From: an uncultured Oribacterium sp.
GTDB lineage: Bacteria; Bacillota; Clostridia; Lachnospirales; Lachnospiraceae
Length of the DNA stretch: 53,808 bases
Direction of reading: 5' to 3'
Assembly: GCA_946413525.1 (NCBI GenBank)
Contig: CAMKKZ010000027.1
Coordinates: 1 to 53,808 of the forward strand
The notes under the pieces were generated by a model. That model was not told the DNA's origin. It did not search any database and saw nothing but the letters and a program-made list of their open reading frames with translations. Shown piece after piece: positions 51,676 through 53,808 of this stretch (within the stretch, counting starts at the first letter, position 1; each line of letters begins with the position of its first letter). The position numbers were made by a program, and so were the translations under genes.

Positions 51676-52947
51676 TTATGCTGCAGCACATTCAGTATTG
51701 TTTGATGAATTAATGTTAAAGGGAATTATTCCAGTCGAAATCCATGTGCTGAGTTCATTGTTCAATTCAAGAGCTGTAATGAGTGCAAGCGAGCTACTGC
51801 CGATATTGGACCAACTCATTCCATTGTGTTTTTGGCGTACTGCAACAACCCTGTCGTTCGCTTTTTCGGCAGGATTACTGGAATTTCTATATCCTAACAA
51901 AGAGCGTAATGCATAACAGGGTATATGTGGCTTGCGCCTTTCTAGATAGTCAATAGCTTCATCGAGTCTCAGCTGATTTTTTATCATCTTCTCTGGAATA
52001 TTTTCCAGATAGGTAATGGCTTCATCAACATTCCCGCCCCAGAGCCTACGCCCAATGGCATTACGCATGGCGGCCTTTGCTTCCTTGTTACCCTTTACAG
52101 CCATGCTCAGTAGTTCCTTAATACGCTTTTCAAGATGATACCAATCCAACATATGTACGACAGGCTTTCTGAACGCAAAAAACGAGTCGATACATGCCCG
52201 GATACTCTGGGCACCATCAGAGAAGAACATAATGCGATGGGATTCAAGGAGCTTATTTGAAATAAGGAAAGCGATGAGCAATGTGAAGGCATTCTGCATA
52301 CCTATGGCCGTAATCACATGCTTTCTGCCATCTGCTTCAACATGGATTACGGTGTTTTCTACTCGCTTTTTATCTTTTACATAATCGGTAGTACGCTTTT
52401 CCTTCTGCCGCTGAACGCCCACGTCATCAATGGAGATATACACTGTAGACTTAGCGTTGAGCTCCGTAGCAGCCACCAGCTCCTTCCTTTTGATATGTTC
52501 GTTCTCATCCTTTCCTGCATTGTACTGCTCAATCTGTTCGTTTATAAGATCACCCCTGGAATCATTGGCACAAGGATGAGGTTCAGGATATGCTTCGGCA
52601 AGTTGTAATTGGATTGTTTCGTCCGTAAGGTCACCTGCGTATCCCTCGAGTCGTGCCTCCAGAATTTCTCCGGCTTTGTCCTGGAGTCGGGCCGTAGCCT
52701 TCCTGCCCATAAACTCAATGTGCTCATTCAGTGTACTGACTTTGACTTCCTTCTCGGGCGTCCGGTGAAGGGAACGGTTAAGCAATCTCGCCGCCATCCG
52801 ATAGCTGTGCGCTGTACTGTACTTTGTGGATAGTTCTTCGAAGCACAGACTCCTTACATATTCCTTAGGCGTCATGAATGATGCTACAGATTCTGGAATG
52901 TCGAAATCGATCCGGCCAAGCTCTGCTTCAATTTTGGCTATGTACAT
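51676..52947 (-). CDS. ISLre2/UPF0236-like transposase
   Basis: A 423-residue DDE-type transposase. STVYISIDDVGVQRQKEKR gives the first Asp, HRIMFFSDGAQSIRACIDSF the second, followed by VHMLDWYHLEKRIKELLSMA, and a late GYRNSSNPAEKANDRVVAVR with the likely Glu. The SDGAxxI...(L)DW(Y/F)HL.K arrangement is typical of UPF0236/ISLre2 transposases, although the protein is slightly shorter than the usual 450-480. It starts 2 bases after the HTH gene stop, so it is translationally coupled. The gene ends 18 bases inside the terminal repeat. Confidence 0.75.
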   Translation of the reverse strand: MYIAKIEAELGRIDFDIPESVASFMTPKEYVRSLCFEELSTKYSTAHSYRMAARLLNRSLHRTPEKEVKVSTLNEHIEFMGRKATARLQDKAGEILEARLEGYAGDLTDETIQLQLAEAYPEPHPCANDSRGDLINEQIEQYNAGKDENEHIKRKELVAATELNAKSTVYISIDDVGVQRQKEKRTTDYVKDKKRVENTVIHVEADGRKHVITAIGMQNAFTLLIAFLISNKLLESHRIMFFSDGAQSIRACIDSFFAFRKPVVHMLDWYHLEKRIKELLSMAVKGNKEAKAAMRNAIGRRLWGGNVDEAITYLENIPEKMIKNQLRLDEAIDYLERRKPHIPCYALRSLLGYRNSSNPAEKANDRVVAVRQKHNGMSWSNIGSSSLALITALELNNELSTWISTGIIPFNINSSNNTECAAA

Positions 52948-52949
52948 GT

Positions 52950-53723
52950 TTATTTTATCGATTTGCCGTTTTTTTTAGATAGCTGTTCACCATATGCTTC
53001 TGTAAGGCCCTCGCTGACTTCATTCCTGGCTTTGATTATTGCCCGTTCCAGGGTGTCGAAGTCACGAAGGAATCCCTCCCTGGTAGAAAAATCAAAGTCA
53101 TCAAAACCAGGGATTGCATCGGCAAGACGAATTTTCTTTTCAATAACGGTGCCATCCTTTGCGGTTATTTTTGCAGTTATTTCAAGATCCATCATTTCAT
53201 GATCGTTTGCAGGGGTCTTTTCTTTCATGGGGCACTCCTTCCTGAAGGTGAATTGAAGTGGTATCTCACATCTGGCAGTTATCACTTTCGTTTCTGTCGG
53301 CGGCGGGTTAGAGAGTTTTATGCCTTCCTTCCGCAGGAGTCTCCATATGACTGCGGCAGGTACTGACAACCTTCTTGAAAGGAGCTCGCCTGTCCAACGC
53401 TTTTCCCCATCTGGTGGCGTTTCGCCAAGTAAAGAGAAAAGCCGCTCCTTAAGGTCACTACCATACCGATAAGCGTTTTTGCCGCGTGGCAGGTTGTACA
53501 ATCCCTGTAAACCTTGCTCATCAAAACGTCTACGCCATAAGATGACTGTGTTGGGCCGTTCATTAAACTCGGCAGCTATCTCCTTGACCTGCCTGCCTTC
53601 AATACATGCCAGTATTATCCTGGTGCGCAAAGAAAGCCTATCGTCATCAGAGGACATAGCGATGCTGTTTAACTCGATTATATCTGTTTTGGAATAATTG
53701 ACCGGCTTATATCGTTTAGGCAT
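52950..53723 (-). CDS. IS-encoded HTH protein
   Basis: A 257-residue protein. The first 130 residues form a double HTH as in IS630/IS481-type N-termini: LSLRTRIILACIEGRQVKEI, AAEFNERPNTVILWRRRFDE, QGLQGLYNLPRGKNAYRYG, LLSRRLSVPAAVIWRLLRKE. The C-terminal half (MMDLEITAKITAKDGTVIEK onward) is not recognised. ATG 53723 fits the Arg/Lys-rich start MPKRYKPVNYSKTD; the frame is open to 53783. It probably binds the element ends for the adjacent transposase, inferred from the operon. Confidence 0.7.
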   Translation of the reverse strand: MPKRYKPVNYSKTDIIELNSIAMSSDDDRLSLRTRIILACIEGRQVKEIAAEFNERPNTVILWRRRFDEQGLQGLYNLPRGKNAYRYGSDLKERLFSLLGETPPDGEKRWTGELLSRRLSVPAAVIWRLLRKEGIKLSNPPPTETKVITARCEIPLQFTFRKECPMKEKTPANDHEMMDLEITAKITAKDGTVIEKKIRLADAIPGFDDFDFSTREGFLRDFDTLERAIIKARNEVSEGLTEAYGEQLSKKNGKSIK

Positions 53724-53808
53724 ACGTGTAATTCCTTTAAATATCGCTTTTACACGTAAATTACCAGTAAACCGGTAACACATAACAATATTTACACATT
53801 GATTTTTT

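Larger units (their letters stand above)
51642..53808 (-). mobile_element. ISLre2-like two-gene insertion element (right end outside window)
   Basis: The left edge is TTCCACCTGTACGGTT (51642-51657), the same terminal repeat as the MITE at 41945-42142. Two minus-strand genes follow, an HTH protein and a DDE-type transposase, 2 bases apart. No complementary terminus is seen up to 53808, so the element continues past the window. Its insertion cut the gene at 50247. A TTACCGGTTT/ACTGGTAA palindrome lies before the first gene (53756-53780). Confidence 0.8.

Overview
The window looks like chromosomal DNA of an anaerobic, low-to-mid GC Bacillota, most likely a Lachnospiraceae-type Clostridia. The grounds are strong GGAGG ribosome sites, a gap-pgk-tpi glycolytic cluster, gene families that I associate with that group (PF09820-like ATPases, DUF4143 ATPases, Rpn-type nucleases, YtcJ-type amidohydrolases, DUF4176 proteins), and very repeat-rich intergenic DNA. 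This assignment rests on family recognition only. No rRNA or tRNA gene and no CRISPR array was seen.

Layout. (1) 1-12.3 kb: most of a type 1 BREX phage-defence operon on the + strand: brxC (cut by the window edge), pglX, an AlbA_2/Schlafen-type ATPase-wHTH gene, pglZ and brxL. A nuclease-like remnant follows. (2) 12.3-16.7 kb: a junkyard of remnants (sugar ABC ATPase, phage tape measure, IS1380 transposase) around an intact AAA-ATPase/nuclease gene and an alpha/beta hydrolase. (3) 16.5-20.65 kb: a minus-strand cassette of two DUF4176 genes around a 772-residue protein of unknown function with a Gly/Ala-rich beta-like region. It lies between two complementary pieces of a DUF554 membrane-protein gene placed in the 'wrong' order. 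(4) 20.7-28.9 kb: a DUF4143 ATPase, an amidohydrolase-carboxylesterase operon, an orphan DUF6977/NADAR-type antitoxin and a second amidohydrolase, punctuated by three near-identical 57-59 bp palindromes. (5) 28.8-33.4 kb: an internally deleted ATPase/nuclease gene, a possible 47-residue membrane peptide, then gapA, pgk and tpiA separated by minisatellites. (6) 33.7-39.5 kb: a co-directional set with a deoxyribosyltransferase-like protein, an MBL-fold nuclease-like protein, a GrpE-like protein and a divergent 947-residue Hsp70. (7) 39.5-44.8 kb: dense gene decay (XRE HTH, CYTH, AlbA_2, Rpn and small lipoprotein remnants), a MITE and several repeat families around one intact membrane protein. 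(8) 44.8-53.8 kb: a 1643-residue TIR-membrane-beta-propeller-wall-repeat protein, an IS3 scrap, and an unknown gene truncated by an ISLre2-like element that runs off the window end.

The strongest unexpected signals are four. First, a 50-70 bp repeat family sits upstream of genes and is also read in frame inside two proteins. Second, the TIR protein appears to join a cytoplasmic TIR domain to an extracellular propeller and wall-binding repeats. Third, the DUF4176 cassette has reversed DUF554 halves, so that recombination between them would excise a circle with a rejoined DUF554 3' part. Fourth, a MITE has termini matching the resident IS. Together BREX, TIR, the DarT1-type antitoxin, the unknown chaperone set and the many mobile remnants mark this as a defence or accessory island wrapped around a core glycolytic cluster.
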